Assembly: GCA_022561355.1 (NCBI GenBank)
Contig: JADFRJ010000079.1
Span: 1-9,284 of the forward strand
Source: Chloroflexota bacterium
GTDB lineage: Bacteria; Chloroflexota; Dehalococcoidia; DSTF01; RBG-16-68-14
Direction: 5' to 3'
Length of the DNA: 9,284 bases
Shown here: piece after piece, positions 1-7,880 of the stretch
How positions within the stretch are numbered: the first letter of the stretch is position 1
Layout: every line of letters starts with the position of its first letter
Translations under genes and position numbers: made by a program
Notes under the pieces: model-generated
Seen by the model: the letters and a program-made list of their open reading frames with translations, nothing else
The model's database searches: none
Told to the model about the DNA's origin: nothing

Positions 1-887
1 CGATGGGCTTCATCCATCCTGACGCGGACCGGGAGCATCAAGAGGCCAGCCTGGAGTTTTTGAGAAAGGCTAGCTCAGGCGACGTCGCGGCGCGCCTGCT
101 CGAAGAGGGCATGTTCAATGTGGATGTATGCGGCATAGTGCCAGCGCTGCAGATGCCGTCGTTGGTGATGCACCGGCGCGATGACAACGCCATCCGCTGG
201 GAAAACGGACGCCAGGTGGCATCGCTGCTGCCCAACGTGAAGTTCGTGCCGCTAGAGGGCGACCACCACCTACCCGAGGACGGCGACTCCGGGGCGGTAC
301 TGCGCGCCATCGAGGACTTTCTTGGCGTTGAGACGCCATCCACTGACACCCCGCCGGCATCGCCCGCGGCACGCTACGCGGACGCGCCGGTGACGCTGCT
401 CTTTACGGACATCGAGGGATCGACGACGCTGACGGAGCGGCTTGGTGATGCGAGGGCGCAGGAATTGCTGCGCGACCACGACAGCATCGTGCGGCAGGCG
501 CTCGGCGCTCGTGGTGGGTCCGAGATTAAGCATACGGGCGATGGCATCATGGCCTCGTTCCCGTCGGCTTCGGGCGCGCTCGAGGCGGCGATCGCCATGC
601 AGCGGTCGCTCGCGAAGCGAAACGAAGAGCAGCCGGATGAGGCGATCCTGGTCCGGATTGGGCTGAACAGCGGCGAGCCGGTGCGGGACGGCGATGACCT
701 GTTCGGTACGTCTGTCCAGCTGGCCCGGCGCATCTGTGACAAGGCCGCTCCGGGACAGATCCTCGCGTCGAACGTCGTGCGGGAACTCGTGGCCGGGAAG
801 GGCTTCCTGTTTGCGGACCTCGGTGAGACCGCCTTGCGCGGGTTCGAAGACCCAATACGTGTGTATGAAGTGCGCTGGAGCGAATAG
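1..887 (+). CDS. Alpha/beta-hydrolase fused to class III adenylate/guanylate cyclase (5' partial)
   Basis: The reading frame is open at the left edge and ends at TAG 885-887. Counting from the ATG at position 3, residues 50-110 look like the C-terminal part of an alpha/beta hydrolase: a 'SLVMHRRDD' strand with the likely triad Asp61, then 'GDHHLP' with the likely triad His89. The nucleophile elbow (GxSxG) and the rest of the fold are absent, so the true start lies upstream. A Pro/Ala-rich linker (about 111-127) leads to a class III cyclase domain (129-294). Metal-binding Asp136 ('FTDIEGST') and Asp180 ('HTGDG') are present, as are the likely purine-specifying Lys176 and Asp232 and the transition-state Arg243. 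Gln239 stands where many cyclases have Asn. The Lys/Asp pair suggests ATP to cAMP, but that is inference. M. tuberculosis Rv1900c is a known protein of this architecture. gyrA follows after 27 nt. Confidence 0.88.
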   Translation, partial: MGFIHPDADREHQEASLEFLRKASSGDVAARLLEEGMFNVDVCGIVPALQMPSLVMHRRDDNAIRWENGRQVASLLPNVKFVPLEGDHHLPEDGDSGAVLRAIEDFLGVETPSTDTPPASPAARYADAPVTLLFTDIEGSTTLTERLGDARAQELLRDHDSIVRQALGARGGSEIKHTGDGIMASFPSASGALEAAIAMQRSLAKRNEEQPDEAILVRIGLNSGEPVRDGDDLFGTSVQLARRICDKAAPGQILASNVVRELVAGKGFLFADLGETALRGFEDPIRVYEVRWSE

Positions 888-900
888 CGTCGAGAGCATA

Positions 901-906
901 GGGGAG
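901..906 (+). promoter_or_regulatory. Ribosome binding site of gyrA
   Basis: GGGGAG lies 8 nt upstream of the ATG at 915. It supports that start, which also places the conserved GyrA N-terminus at the expected distance. Confidence 0.7.
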
Positions 907-914
907 ACAGGTCT

Positions 915-3617
915 ATGACCACGAACGGCAACAGCAACATCGGAACGATCCGGCCGGTGAAGATCGAAGAAGAGATGCGCACGTCGTATCTCGACTACGC
1001 GATGAGCGTGATCGTTGCTCGCGCGCTTCCCTCGGCCCAGGACGGCCTTAAGCCAGTCCAGCGCCGGATCTTGTACGCGTTCCACGAGCAAGGGATCCGC
1101 GCCGGTACTCGCTATCGAAAGACCGTCGGTGTGGTCGGCGAGGTGATGAAGAGCTACCACCCGCACGGCGACTCGGCCATCTATGATGCGATGGTCCGCA
1201 TGGCCCAGGACTGGACGTTGCGTTACCCGCTCGTTGACCCCCAAGGAAACTTCGGAAGCGTTGACGGCGACCCACCTGCCGCCATGCGTTACACAGAGGC
1301 GCGGCTGTCGGTGATCGCGACAGAAATGCTGGCGGACATCGACAGGGAGACGGTCGACTTCGTGCCTAACTTCGACGACAGTACACGCGAACCAGTCGTG
1401 CTCCCCGGACGGCTCCCAAACCTGCTGGTAAACGGCGCCAGCGGCATCGCTGTAGGCATGGCGACCAACATCCCCCCACATAACCTCAACGAGATCTGCG
1501 ACGCGATCATCAAGCTGCTTGACGCGCCTGAGACGACGACTGACGAGCTGTCCGAAATCGTGAAGGGCCCTGACTTCCCGACGGGCGGCATCATCTACCG
1601 CATGCGAAGCGAGAAGGAGTACGACGCGGACGGCAACCGCACGGAAGTGCTGCGCGACGCCGTGAAGCAGACGTACGGCGACGGCAGAGGCCGCATTGTG
1701 ATGCAGGCCCGGACGCATGTTGAAGAGGCGGCGCGCGGTAACAGGATGCAGATCATCGTGACGGAGCTGCCGTTCCAGGTGAACAAGGCATCGCTTGTGG
1801 AGCGCATCGCGGGCCTGGTCCGCAACAAGAAGGTCGATGGCATCAGTGACCTGCGCGACGAGTCCGACCGCCACGGCATGCGCATCGTGATCGAGCTGAG
1901 CCGGACGGGCCAGCCGCAAGCGGTGCTGAATTCCTTGTACAAGCACACCGCCATGCGGAGCACGTTCCCGGTGAACATGCTCGCGCTGGTTGACGGCCAA
2001 CCTCGGGTGATCAACCTCAAGGTGGCGCTCGAGCAGTACATCATCTTCCGCCGCGAGGTGATTCGCCGGAGGACGGAGTTTGACCTCAGGAAAGCCCAGG
2101 AGCGCGACCACATCCTGCAAGGCCTGATCAAGGCGCTGGACAAGCTGGACGCAGTGATCAAGACGATCCGGGCCGCCCAGTCCGCCGACAAGGCCAAGGA
2201 CGCCCTGATGGCCAAGCCGTTCAACCTGACGGAGATCCAGGCGCAGGCCGTGCTGGACATGCAGCTCCGGCGCCTGGCGCGTCTAGAGCGCCAGAAGATC
2301 GAAGAGGAGCATCAGGAGCTGCTGAAGCTCATTGCCGAGCTGGAAGACCTGCTCGCCCACCCGGCCAAGATCGACGGGCTCATCAAGGAGGACCAGCTCG
2401 AGCTGAAGGAGAAGTATGGCGACGACCGAAGGACGCAGATCGTCGCTCAGGTAGCGGAACAGTACAGCGAGGAAGACCTGATCGCCCATCAGGAGGTCGT
2501 GATCACGCTCAGCCAACGCGGCTATATCAAGCGCTTGCCGTTGGAGACGTACCGGCCGCAGTTGCGCGGCGGTCGCGGCATCGCTGGCATGGGTACGCGC
2601 GAGGCCGATGCGGTGCACCGTCTGGTTGTCGCCGATACGCACGACAGCCTGCTGTTCTTCACGGACCGTGGCCGCGTGTTTCAGCTGCGGGCGTTCGAAG
2701 TGCCAGACGCGTCCCGGCAGGCGAAGGGCCTGCCGCTGATCAACTTGATCGAAATCGAACAGACCGAACAGGTGACGGCCGTCGTCGCGGCCCGCGACTT
2801 CGAGAAGGACGCGATGGTGCTGGGGACCAAGTTCGGCGAGGTGAAGCGCACCAAGCTCTCCGATTTCTCCTCAGTGCGACGTTCAGGCCTGATCGCTATG
2901 GACTTGGAGAAGAACGATGTCCTCGTGTCTGCCAAGCTGGCGCACGACGATGACGACGTCGTGTTCGTGTCGTCTGATGGCCAGTCGGTGCGATTCCCGG
3001 TTGCGGAGCTGCGCTCCGCATCGCGTGCCAGCGGTGGCGTGCGGGGTATTAAGCTGGCGAAAAACGCGACCGGCGTCAGCATGGAGATCGCCTCGGCGGG
3101 CGACCAACTGATGACGCTGACCGAGTTCGGCGCGGGCAAACGCACGCCGATCGAGGAGTACCCGAGGCATCATCGCGGCGGTAGCGGCGTCATCACGTTC
3201 AAGGTCTCCGACCATACGGGACCTGTCGTCGCGGCGCGCATGGTGAAGGATTCGCAGGAGCTAATCGTCATCTCTCAGGACGGCATCGTGCTGCGAACGA
3301 GGATGGATGGTATCTCCATTCAAGGCCGGTCGACTCAGGGTGTCGCGGTCATCAGTGTTGGCGAAGGGGACCGCGTGGGCTCCGTGGCGACGATCGAGAT
3401 GGCGCCCGAGCAAGGTGCGGCGACGGCCGAAGGCCCTGCGTCCGATACGGCGTCCGATACGGCGTCCGATACGCCACCTGATGCAGAGCCCGACAAGAAG
3501 ACATCGAAGAAAGGCGCCAAGGCCGCGCTTGGGAAGGCCGACGCCGCGATGCGGAAGGCCGACGAGACAATCAAGAAGACCAGCTCGAACGGACGTGATT
3601 CTAAGAGCTCCAAGTAG
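915..3617 (+). CDS. gyrA: DNA gyrase subunit A
   Basis: GyrA is the DNA-cleaving subunit of the A2B2 gyrase that introduces negative supercoils using ATP hydrolysed by GyrB. The product is 900 aa. The winged-helix and tower region spans about residues 15-500. The catalytic tyrosine is Tyr126 in '[11 protein letters not shown]'. In the quinolone-binding segment, '[11 protein letters not shown]', Ser87 and Asp91 match E. coli Ser83 and Asp87, the residue types linked to quinolone sensitivity. The C-terminal beta-pinwheel (about 505-828) carries the GyrA box 'QLRGGRG' at 549-555, which separates gyrase from topoisomerase IV ParC, and a degenerate second copy 'HHRGGSG' at 752-758. Residues 831-900 form an extra low-complexity tail: Ala/Ser/Asp/Thr repeats, then a lysine-rich stretch. 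Most family members end near 800-880 aa. The start is ATG with a good ribosome site. gyrB is not in the window. Confidence 0.98.
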   Translation: MTTNGNSNIGTIRPVKIEEEMRTSYLDYAMSVIVARALPSAQDGLKPVQRRILYAFHEQGIRAGTRYRKTVGVVGEVMKSYHPHGDSAIYDAMVRMAQDWTLRYPLVDPQGNFGSVDGDPPAAMRYTEARLSVIATEMLADIDRETVDFVPNFDDSTREPVVLPGRLPNLLVNGASGIAVGMATNIPPHNLNEICDAIIKLLDAPETTTDELSEIVKGPDFPTGGIIYRMRSEKEYDADGNRTEVLRDAVKQTYGDGRGRIVMQARTHVEEAARGNRMQIIVTELPFQVNKASLVERIAGLVRNKKVDGISDLRDESDRHGMRIVIELSRTGQPQAVLNSLYKHTAMRSTFPVNMLALVDGQPRVINLKVALEQYIIFRREVIRRRTEFDLRKAQERDHILQGLIKALDKLDAVIKTIRAAQSADKAKDALMAKPFNLTEIQAQAVLDMQLRRLARLERQKIEEEHQELLKLIAELEDLLAHPAKIDGLIKEDQLELKEKYGDDRRTQIVAQVAEQYSEEDLIAHQEVVITLSQRGYIKRLPLETYRPQLRGGRGIAGMGTREADAVHRLVVADTHDSLLFFTDRGRVFQLRAFEVPDASRQAKGLPLINLIEIEQTEQVTAVVAARDFEKDAMVLGTKFGEVKRTKLSDFSSVRRSGLIAMDLEKNDVLVSAKLAHDDDDVVFVSSDGQSVRFPVAELRSASRASGGVRGIKLAKNATGVSMEIASAGDQLMTLTEFGAGKRTPIEEYPRHHRGGSGVITFKVSDHTGPVVAARMVKDSQELIVISQDGIVLRTRMDGISIQGRSTQGVAVISVGEGDRVGSVATIEMAPEQGAATAEGPASDTASDTASDTPPDAEPDKKTSKKGAKAALGKADAAMRKADETIKKTSSNGRDSKSSK
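3438..3473 (+). repeat. Three tandem 12-bp repeats in the gyrA tail
   Basis: The unit GCGTCCGATACG occurs three times in perfect tandem, encoding Ala-Ser-Asp-Thr three times at GyrA residues 842-853. The repeat keeps frame, so copy-number changes would lengthen or shorten the tail without breaking the gene. The identity at DNA level, including third positions, suggests recent expansion by slippage. Confidence 0.93.
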
Positions 3618-3626
3618 CCAACCTTC

Positions 3627-4088
3627 ATGGCATCGCGGGTGAGGGTCGCCACGGAGGCCGACCTACCGCGCGTCGTCGAATTGCTGGCGCAGCTATCGAT
3701 CGACGGCCCGCGAGAGCAGCCCGGTTCGCCTTCGCCCGAGGTCTATACGGAAGCCTTTCGGCGCATGCAGGCCGATGAAGAACAGCGGCTGCTGGTGCTG
3801 GAAGTGGACGGCCGGATCGTTGGCACGCTGGTGCTGTTCATCATCCCGAACCTCACCCACCGAGGACGGCCATACGCGACGGTCGAGAACGTAGTTATAG
3901 ACGACTCAGAGCGCGGCACCGGACGTGGACGTGAACTGATGAACTACGCGATCGACGAGGCGAAGAGGGCCGGCTGTTACAAGATGGCGCTCACCAGCCA
4001 CAGGAGCCGAACAGCCGCGCACCGTTTCTACAAGAGCCTCGGCTTCGAGTCGGCGCACGAAGCTTACCGGATCGATTTCCCGGATTAG
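3627..4088 (+). CDS. GNAT-family N-acetyltransferase
   Basis: This 153-aa protein has the length of a single-domain GNAT enzyme, which transfers acetyl from acetyl-CoA to an amine. The central strand 'TVENVVIDDSERGTGRGRELM' region carries the pyrophosphate-binding loop R-G-T-G-R-G at residues 96-101. Downstream, 'AAHRFYKSLGF' (130-140) is the usual motif B with likely catalytic Tyr135. The substrate cannot be told from sequence. The ATG lies 9 nt after the gyrA stop and has no clear Shine-Dalgarno sequence, so translation probably depends on ribosomes finishing gyrA. It is likely the last gene of the plus-strand transcript. Its stop codon (TAG 4086-4088) overlaps the stop of the converging Mrp gene. 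Confidence 0.9.
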   Translation: MASRVRVATEADLPRVVELLAQLSIDGPREQPGSPSPEVYTEAFRRMQADEEQRLLVLEVDGRIVGTLVLFIIPNLTHRGRPYATVENVVIDDSERGTGRGRELMNYAIDEAKRAGCYKMALTSHRSRTAAHRFYKSLGFESAHEAYRIDFPD

Positions 4089-5143
4089 CGTTCGGCGAGC
4101 CAGCGCCGGACTGAGCCGCCGATCTTGGCGAACTCGTACGCGATCGGCCCGGTCGGGTCGCCGAGAACGAGGGGCCGGCCTTGGTCCGCCGTCTCCGCAA
4201 GGCGGATGTCGAACGGGATCCGGCCGAGGACCGGCAGGCCGGCGTCACTGAGCCTGGACGAGGTCCCGAACAGGTCGATCTGCTCTTCGCAATGCGGGCA
4301 GCGCAGTTCCGCCATGTTCTGTACCCAACCGATCACGGGCACGTCGTGCTCTTTCAGCAGCGCCAGCGTGCGCTCGGCGTCCATCTGGGCCAGGTCCTGA
4401 GGCGTGGTGACGAAGATGGCGCCGGAAATCGGCAGTTCGCTGGCCATGGCCAGCAGTTCGTCGCCGGTGCCGGGTGGCGCGTCCATCACGAGAATATCGG
4501 CCTTCCAGGCCACCTCGAACACCAGGTAGCGGAGCAGAGTGGACACCATTGTGCGGCCGGCGAGGTTCGGCGCCATCCGTTCGGGAACCAGGAACCCGAC
4601 CGACATCACCTCCACATCGAATCGCATGTGGGGCCGTTTGCGCTGCGACAGGGGTTTGACCTCCTTGGACATGAGCTCCCAACCGAACCCCCGCGGCGCC
4701 TGCTCCAGATGGAGGCCCAGCAGGTGCGGCAGGTCCGGTGCGCTTAAGTCGCCGTCCAGGAGACCCGTCGACAACCCCATCGCCGATAGCGTCAGCGCCA
4801 GGTTGACCGCCAGCGTGGACTTGCCCACGCCGCCTTTCCCGCCGAACACGGCGATGAGGTGCCGCCCCTCCCCGAAGCCCTGCCCGCCGCGATAGACTTG
4901 GCGGCCCGCGCGCATTTCGAACTGAATACCGGGAAACGCAGCCGTGAGGTGTGCGTGCGCACTAACGAGCAGCTCTCTCGGCGTGTCCTCTTTGCCGATC
5001 ACGACGGCCGCCCAGCCGTCTTCGCTGATCACGTCCGCGATCTCGTCGCCGGCCAGAGACGGCGAGCCGTCCGGCTCGCGCAGCGATGCTAGGGCCGCCC
5101 GGACGGCGGCCGCGTCGATCTCAGTCGCGCCCTGCCCGGCCAT
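4085..5143 (-). CDS. Mrp/NBP35-family Fe-S cluster carrier ATPase
   Basis: Mrp/ApbC proteins are cytosolic P-loop ATPases that bind and hand over Fe-S clusters as dimers. The product is 352 aa. It has a deviant Walker A 'GGKGGVGKST' (101-110) with signature Lys103, a switch-like 'LLDGDLSAPDLPHLLG' (128-143), Walker B region 'DAPPGTGD' (221-228), and Cys282-Pro-His-Cys285, the bridging-cluster CxxC, in 'RCPHCEEQIDLFG'. These two are the only cysteines. The first 95 residues resemble a MIP18/DUF59-type domain in layout but are degenerate and lack its Cys. The ATG lies inside the end of the PPOX gene (23-nt overlap), with AAGGTGA 9 nt upstream as ribosome site. It is the last gene of the minus operon. 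The TAA stop (4085-4087) overlaps the converging GNAT stop. It could be called mrp or apbC; I leave the symbol open. Confidence 0.94.
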   Translation of the reverse strand: MAGQGATEIDAAAVRAALASLREPDGSPSLAGDEIADVISEDGWAAVVIGKEDTPRELLVSAHAHLTAAFPGIQFEMRAGRQVYRGGQGFGEGRHLIAVFGGKGGVGKSTLAVNLALTLSAMGLSTGLLDGDLSAPDLPHLLGLHLEQAPRGFGWELMSKEVKPLSQRKRPHMRFDVEVMSVGFLVPERMAPNLAGRTMVSTLLRYLVFEVAWKADILVMDAPPGTGDELLAMASELPISGAIFVTTPQDLAQMDAERTLALLKEHDVPVIGWVQNMAELRCPHCEEQIDLFGTSSRLSDAGLPVLGRIPFDIRLAETADQGRPLVLGDPTGPIAYEFAKIGGSVRRWLAER

Positions 5144-5534
5144 TGAACTCGATCACCTTGTCCGGACGCAGCCGGATCGTAACGGAGCTTCCGCCTTCCG
5201 TGCTCTTGAGGTACGCGCGGCCCATCTCTTCGCCCAGATAGCGGAACGCCAGCTTCTGACGCCGCTCGTCCGAAAGAGCGTCTTCGATCTGGGCCTTCCC
5301 TCGCACCATGGCCGCAAGGTAAGGAAGCTCGCGGCGGTCGATGACGAGGGTGACGTCGGGATGCGCCTCAACGTTGAGGTGCTTCTGCGACCCACGGCCG
5401 GTGGAGATCAGGAACTCACCGTCTTCGTACAGGTACCAGATGGGCGCGGCGTGGGCGCGGCCTTTCGTATCGACAGTCGCGAGTACCGCAACGTTGGCTT
5501 CCTCGAGCATGGCTTCGACGCCGGGGCTGGTCAT
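5121..5534 (-). CDS. PPOX-family split-barrel protein, possibly F420-dependent
   Basis: This is a 137-aa protein of the pyridoxamine-phosphate-oxidase-like split barrel superfamily. The N-terminal block 'VAVLATVDTKGRAHAAPIW' (15-33), followed by 'FLISTGRGSQKHLNVEAHPDV' (41-61, with conserved Ser/Lys and Asn) and 'AAMVRGKAQIE' (74-84), matches the layout of PPOX-class probable F420-dependent enzymes seen in actinobacteria and Chloroflexota. Members bind F420, FMN or heme-like ligands, and sequence alone does not say which. The reaction is unknown. The start ATG has a strong AGGAGG 5 nt upstream that overlaps the stop of the Ham1-like gene. The TGA stop lies 23 nt inside the Mrp gene, so the two are likely translationally coupled. 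Confidence 0.87.
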   Translation of the reverse strand: MTSPGVEAMLEEANVAVLATVDTKGRAHAAPIWYLYEDGEFLISTGRGSQKHLNVEAHPDVTLVIDRRELPYLAAMVRGKAQIEDALSDERRQKLAFRYLGEEMGRAYLKSTEGGSSVTIRLRPDKVIEFNGRAGRD

Positions 5535-5539
5535 GAATA

Positions 5540-5545
5540 CCTCCT
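5540..5545 (-). promoter_or_regulatory. Ribosome binding site of the PPOX gene
   Basis: AGGAGG on the minus strand, 5 nt before the ATG at 5534. It shares bases with the TAG stop of the preceding Ham1-like gene, which suggests direct reinitiation at this junction. Confidence 0.8.
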
Positions 5546-6149
5546 AGTTTATGTGCTCTAGCACGAATTCGACGACGCCCAGGTCAATCTCCAGCGCTGC
5601 GTCCGTCCGCTCTTGCACCGTCATCTCAGACTTGTACTTCCCTACGGTGGAAACGAACTGGAGCGAGCTTAGTGGTTCGCCGGGCGTTAGCACCGGGCTC
5701 CGTACGCTCCTGAACAAAGCTCGCTCCGTCAGGCATCGGCTGAACACGCGATCCGGCGCGAGAACCACCACGACCGCGGCGATCCACGACGCTTCGCTCT
5801 CGCCCCCGATCTCTCGAAGCGCGCCCGCATAGTAGTCGAGCAGCTCATCGTCCGGCGCAGTTCCAGGATTGCCCAGGATGCGACCGACGAGGACACCAGG
5901 CTGCTTTTCTGGCGGAAAGGCATCGATGAAGAGGGAGTAGTCGGTGGCGAACGTAGGAAGGCCGGCGGCCTCGAAGTAAGCCTTCGCCTTGATTGTCGCG
6001 TTGCCTTCTGGCGTATCAGAACTCTCCACAACCGACAGCTCAATGTCTAGCTCTGCCGGACCGAGCAGGGCAATGCCGAACGGCTCCAACAGGTGGCGGA
6101 AGCGCCCAAGCCGCGTAGCATTCCTGGAACCCAGCAGTACTTGCTTCAT
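5544..6149 (-). CDS. Divergent Ham1/RdgB-like nucleotide pyrophosphatase
   Basis: Ham1/RdgB enzymes hydrolyse non-canonical purine triphosphates (ITP, dITP, XTP) to the monophosphate and pyrophosphate, clearing the nucleotide pool. The 201-aa length fits. Family landmarks are the N-terminal 'LLGSRNATRLGRFRHLL' (5-21), 'TPEGNATIKAKAYFEAAGLP' (46-65, with Glu48, Asn50 and Lys54), and 'FATDYSLFIDAF' (67-78), which aligns to the 'ADDSGLxVDAL' active-site segment with one of the two Asp residues kept (Asp70). Also present is 'QPGVLVGRI', the PGVxSAR equivalent. The usual 'FGYDPxF' and terminal 'SHR' recognition motifs are not visible; 'PLSSLQF' and 'ERTDAAL' stand in their places. Substrate range may therefore differ from RdgB. 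The ATG shares ATGA with the preceding gene (4-nt overlap), with GGGAG only 2 nt upstream, so coupling is likely. Confidence 0.8.
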   Translation of the reverse strand: MKQVLLGSRNATRLGRFRHLLEPFGIALLGPAELDIELSVVESSDTPEGNATIKAKAYFEAAGLPTFATDYSLFIDAFPPEKQPGVLVGRILGNPGTAPDDELLDYYAGALREIGGESEASWIAAVVVVLAPDRVFSRCLTERALFRSVRSPVLTPGEPLSSLQFVSTVGKYKSEMTVQERTDAALEIDLGVVEFVLEHIN

Positions 6150-6820
6150 CGCTCCCAGACTACAGCATCGTGACTGAAGTAGACGCGGTCTGGTTTCAGG
6201 TCTCGCAGGCTTGCCGCCGAGCTAGCGTATAGTTCGTCATCCCATTCGCCGGTCGGCGCGGCGCCCTCGAACTCCGCCGCGTCGTAGACGGCCTGCCCGG
6301 CGATCACGATGCGCCCTTCGCTGCTCTCGATGAGGACTGACTGATGGCCGGGCGTGTGGCCGGGGGTTGGTACCAGCCTGATGCCCGGCAGCAGTTCGGC
6401 CTCGCCTTCGTGCAGCTCGTACTGCGCGCCCTGGAAGTCGATCCATTCCGGGATCGTGTAGAGCGGCTCCCGCGCGGCTTCATGCTCGACCCGCTGGACG
6501 TGGATGGGCGTGTCCGGGAAGAGCCGATTTTCGCCGCAATGGTCGAAGTGGAGATGCGTGTTGATGACGGCCGTGACCTCCGAGACGGCGATGCCGCGCG
6601 CGGCCAGTTCGTCCGTGAGGGGCCGTCGTTGCGGCGCGTAGAGCTTGTCGATGCCCGCGTGGCCGTCGCCAACGCCGGTGTCGACCAGGACCAGGCCGGC
6701 CGGGTGGCGGATCAGGAACGCGAAGATAGGGCACGGCTGGCCGGCGCGCGGATGAGCGTCCGGCAGCGTCACATCGGCAAGATGGAGCGGCTCGATGTGA
6801 GGGAGCCGCTCCGACGGCAT
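6146..6820 (-). CDS. Metallo-beta-lactamase-fold hydrolase, AHL-lactonase-like
   Basis: This 224-aa protein has the size and motif order of the N-acyl-homoserine lactonase-like branch of metallo-beta-lactamase-fold hydrolases. The metal motif 'HLHFDH' gives His89, His91, Asp93 and His94. 'PTPGHTPGH' supplies His155, and 'YFSHD' supplies His217. At the position where AiiA-type lactonases have the metal-bridging Asp, this protein has Gln176 in 'IAGQAVYD'. That makes the second metal site uncertain, although Asp180 and Tyr179 are close. No signal peptide is seen, so it is likely cytosolic. The natural substrate is unknown; lactone, ester or thioester are all possible. Its ATG overlaps the dehydrogenase stop as TGATG, with no Shine-Dalgarno of its own, which argues for translational coupling. 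Confidence 0.86.
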   Translation of the reverse strand: MPSERLPHIEPLHLADVTLPDAHPRAGQPCPIFAFLIRHPAGLVLVDTGVGDGHAGIDKLYAPQRRPLTDELAARGIAVSEVTAVINTHLHFDHCGENRLFPDTPIHVQRVEHEAAREPLYTIPEWIDFQGAQYELHEGEAELLPGIRLVPTPGHTPGHQSVLIESSEGRIVIAGQAVYDAAEFEGAAPTGEWDDELYASSAASLRDLKPDRVYFSHDAVVWER

Positions 6821-7875
6821 CAGTAGCCGCGCGCAGGGTCGGCTAGGTTGTTGAGCGGCTCATGCGCCAAGTAACGGCGGAGGTTGTCGCAGAAGATGCT
6901 CACAGCCCGCTGGTTGTAGATCTCGGTACCTCCGGAGATGTGAGGGCTCATGATGACGTTCTCCATCTGCCAGAGTTCGCTCTCCGGAGGCAGCGGCTCC
7001 TGTTCGAAGACGTCCAGTCCGGCGCCGGCGATCTCGCCGTTCTTGAGCGCTTCGATCAGCGCGTCTTGGTCGACCACGGCCCCACGGGCGATGTTGATCA
7101 GCACGGCGCTCTGCTTCATCGCCGCGAGTTCTGGCTTGCCGATCAGGTGGCGGGTCTCTTCCGTGAGCGGCGTCGCCAGTACGACGAAGTCGCTCTCGGC
7201 AAGGAGGGATGGCAGCTCCGAAGGGGGCATCAGCTCGCCGATCTCTTCATCAACAAACCGTTCCGTGATGGAGCGCCGGATGGCGAGCACGCGGCAGCCG
7301 AACGCCTTCGCGAGGCGGGCCACCTCGGTTCCGATGTGGCCCAGCCCGACGATGCCTACCGTTTTGCCGAACAACTCCTGCGGCATGAAACGCACCCACT
7401 CCTTGCGTTCTTGGGCCCGAATGAAGGTGTGGGCCTGCTTGCAGAACATCAGCATGACGGTCAGCACGTACTCTCCGATGGGCGTGGCGTGGAGGCCGCT
7501 GGCACTGGTGACCATGATGTCGCTCTCCAGCAGCCCGCTGCGCATCGCCCGGTCCAGCCCCGCGCTTGTGAGCTGCAGCCAACGCAACGCGGGCGCTTCC
7601 TTCTTGAGCGCTTCGACGGTCGGGTACATCTCGATCAGCGCAGGGCCCCAGAAGCCGAACAGCACCTCAGCTTCCGTCATCGCTTCGGTGAACTCGGTGC
7701 GAGCCGTCTGCGCCTCCAGTTCGCTCGGGTACTTGCGCTGGCCGCGAAAGAGCCGGCGGGCGGCTTGGCCGAGCACCGTGGCCCGCACGCGCGGGTCGAC
7801 GTCCTCGATCTCTTTGACGAGTTCGGGCTCAAGCGCGAAGGTGATGAGCACCTGGAGTTCGGACTGCTCAGACAA
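6820..7875 (-). CDS. D-2-hydroxyacid dehydrogenase (NAD(P)-dependent)
   Basis: The enzyme interconverts a D-2-hydroxyacid and its 2-oxoacid with NAD(H) or NADP(H). The product is 351 aa. The Rossmann motif 'GIVGLGHIG' (174-182) is followed by the catalytic set of the family: Arg264 in 'NIARGAVVD', Glu293 in 'DVFEQEPLP' and His312 in 'SPHISGGT'. The C-terminus 'NNLADPARGY' is typical. The segment after the cofactor strand, 'AIRRS' (198-202), has two arginines rather than a clear acidic residue, which may favour NADP(H); this is inference. I chose the TTG at 7875-7873 because GAGGAGG sits 5 nt before it and no ATG fits. The frame stays open upstream but would cover the conserved phosphoesterase coding sequence. 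The substrate is not predictable (glyoxylate, hydroxypyruvate or other). Confidence 0.93.
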   Translation of the reverse strand: MSEQSELQVLITFALEPELVKEIEDVDPRVRATVLGQAARRLFRGQRKYPSELEAQTARTEFTEAMTEAEVLFGFWGPALIEMYPTVEALKKEAPALRWLQLTSAGLDRAMRSGLLESDIMVTSASGLHATPIGEYVLTVMLMFCKQAHTFIRAQERKEWVRFMPQELFGKTVGIVGLGHIGTEVARLAKAFGCRVLAIRRSITERFVDEEIGELMPPSELPSLLAESDFVVLATPLTEETRHLIGKPELAAMKQSAVLINIARGAVVDQDALIEALKNGEIAGAGLDVFEQEPLPPESELWQMENVIMSPHISGGTEIYNQRAVSIFCDNLRRYLAHEPLNNLADPARGY

Positions 7876-7880
7876 GGACG

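Noticed and set aside
834..869. A possible gyrA promoter (TTGCGC and TATGAA) inside the cyclase end
   Set aside because: The spacing is 24 nt, too long for a normal sigma-70 type promoter, and both boxes are weak.
270..2120. A 616-codon open frame on the minus strand opposite the cyclase and gyrA
   Set aside because: It lies wholly antisense to two strongly conserved genes, and its translation is rich in His, Arg and Val with no recognisable domain. This is the usual by-product of GC-rich third positions.
4181..4747. A 188-codon plus-strand frame opposite the Mrp gene
   Set aside because: It is antisense to the Mrp Walker B and CxxC region and has no family features of its own.
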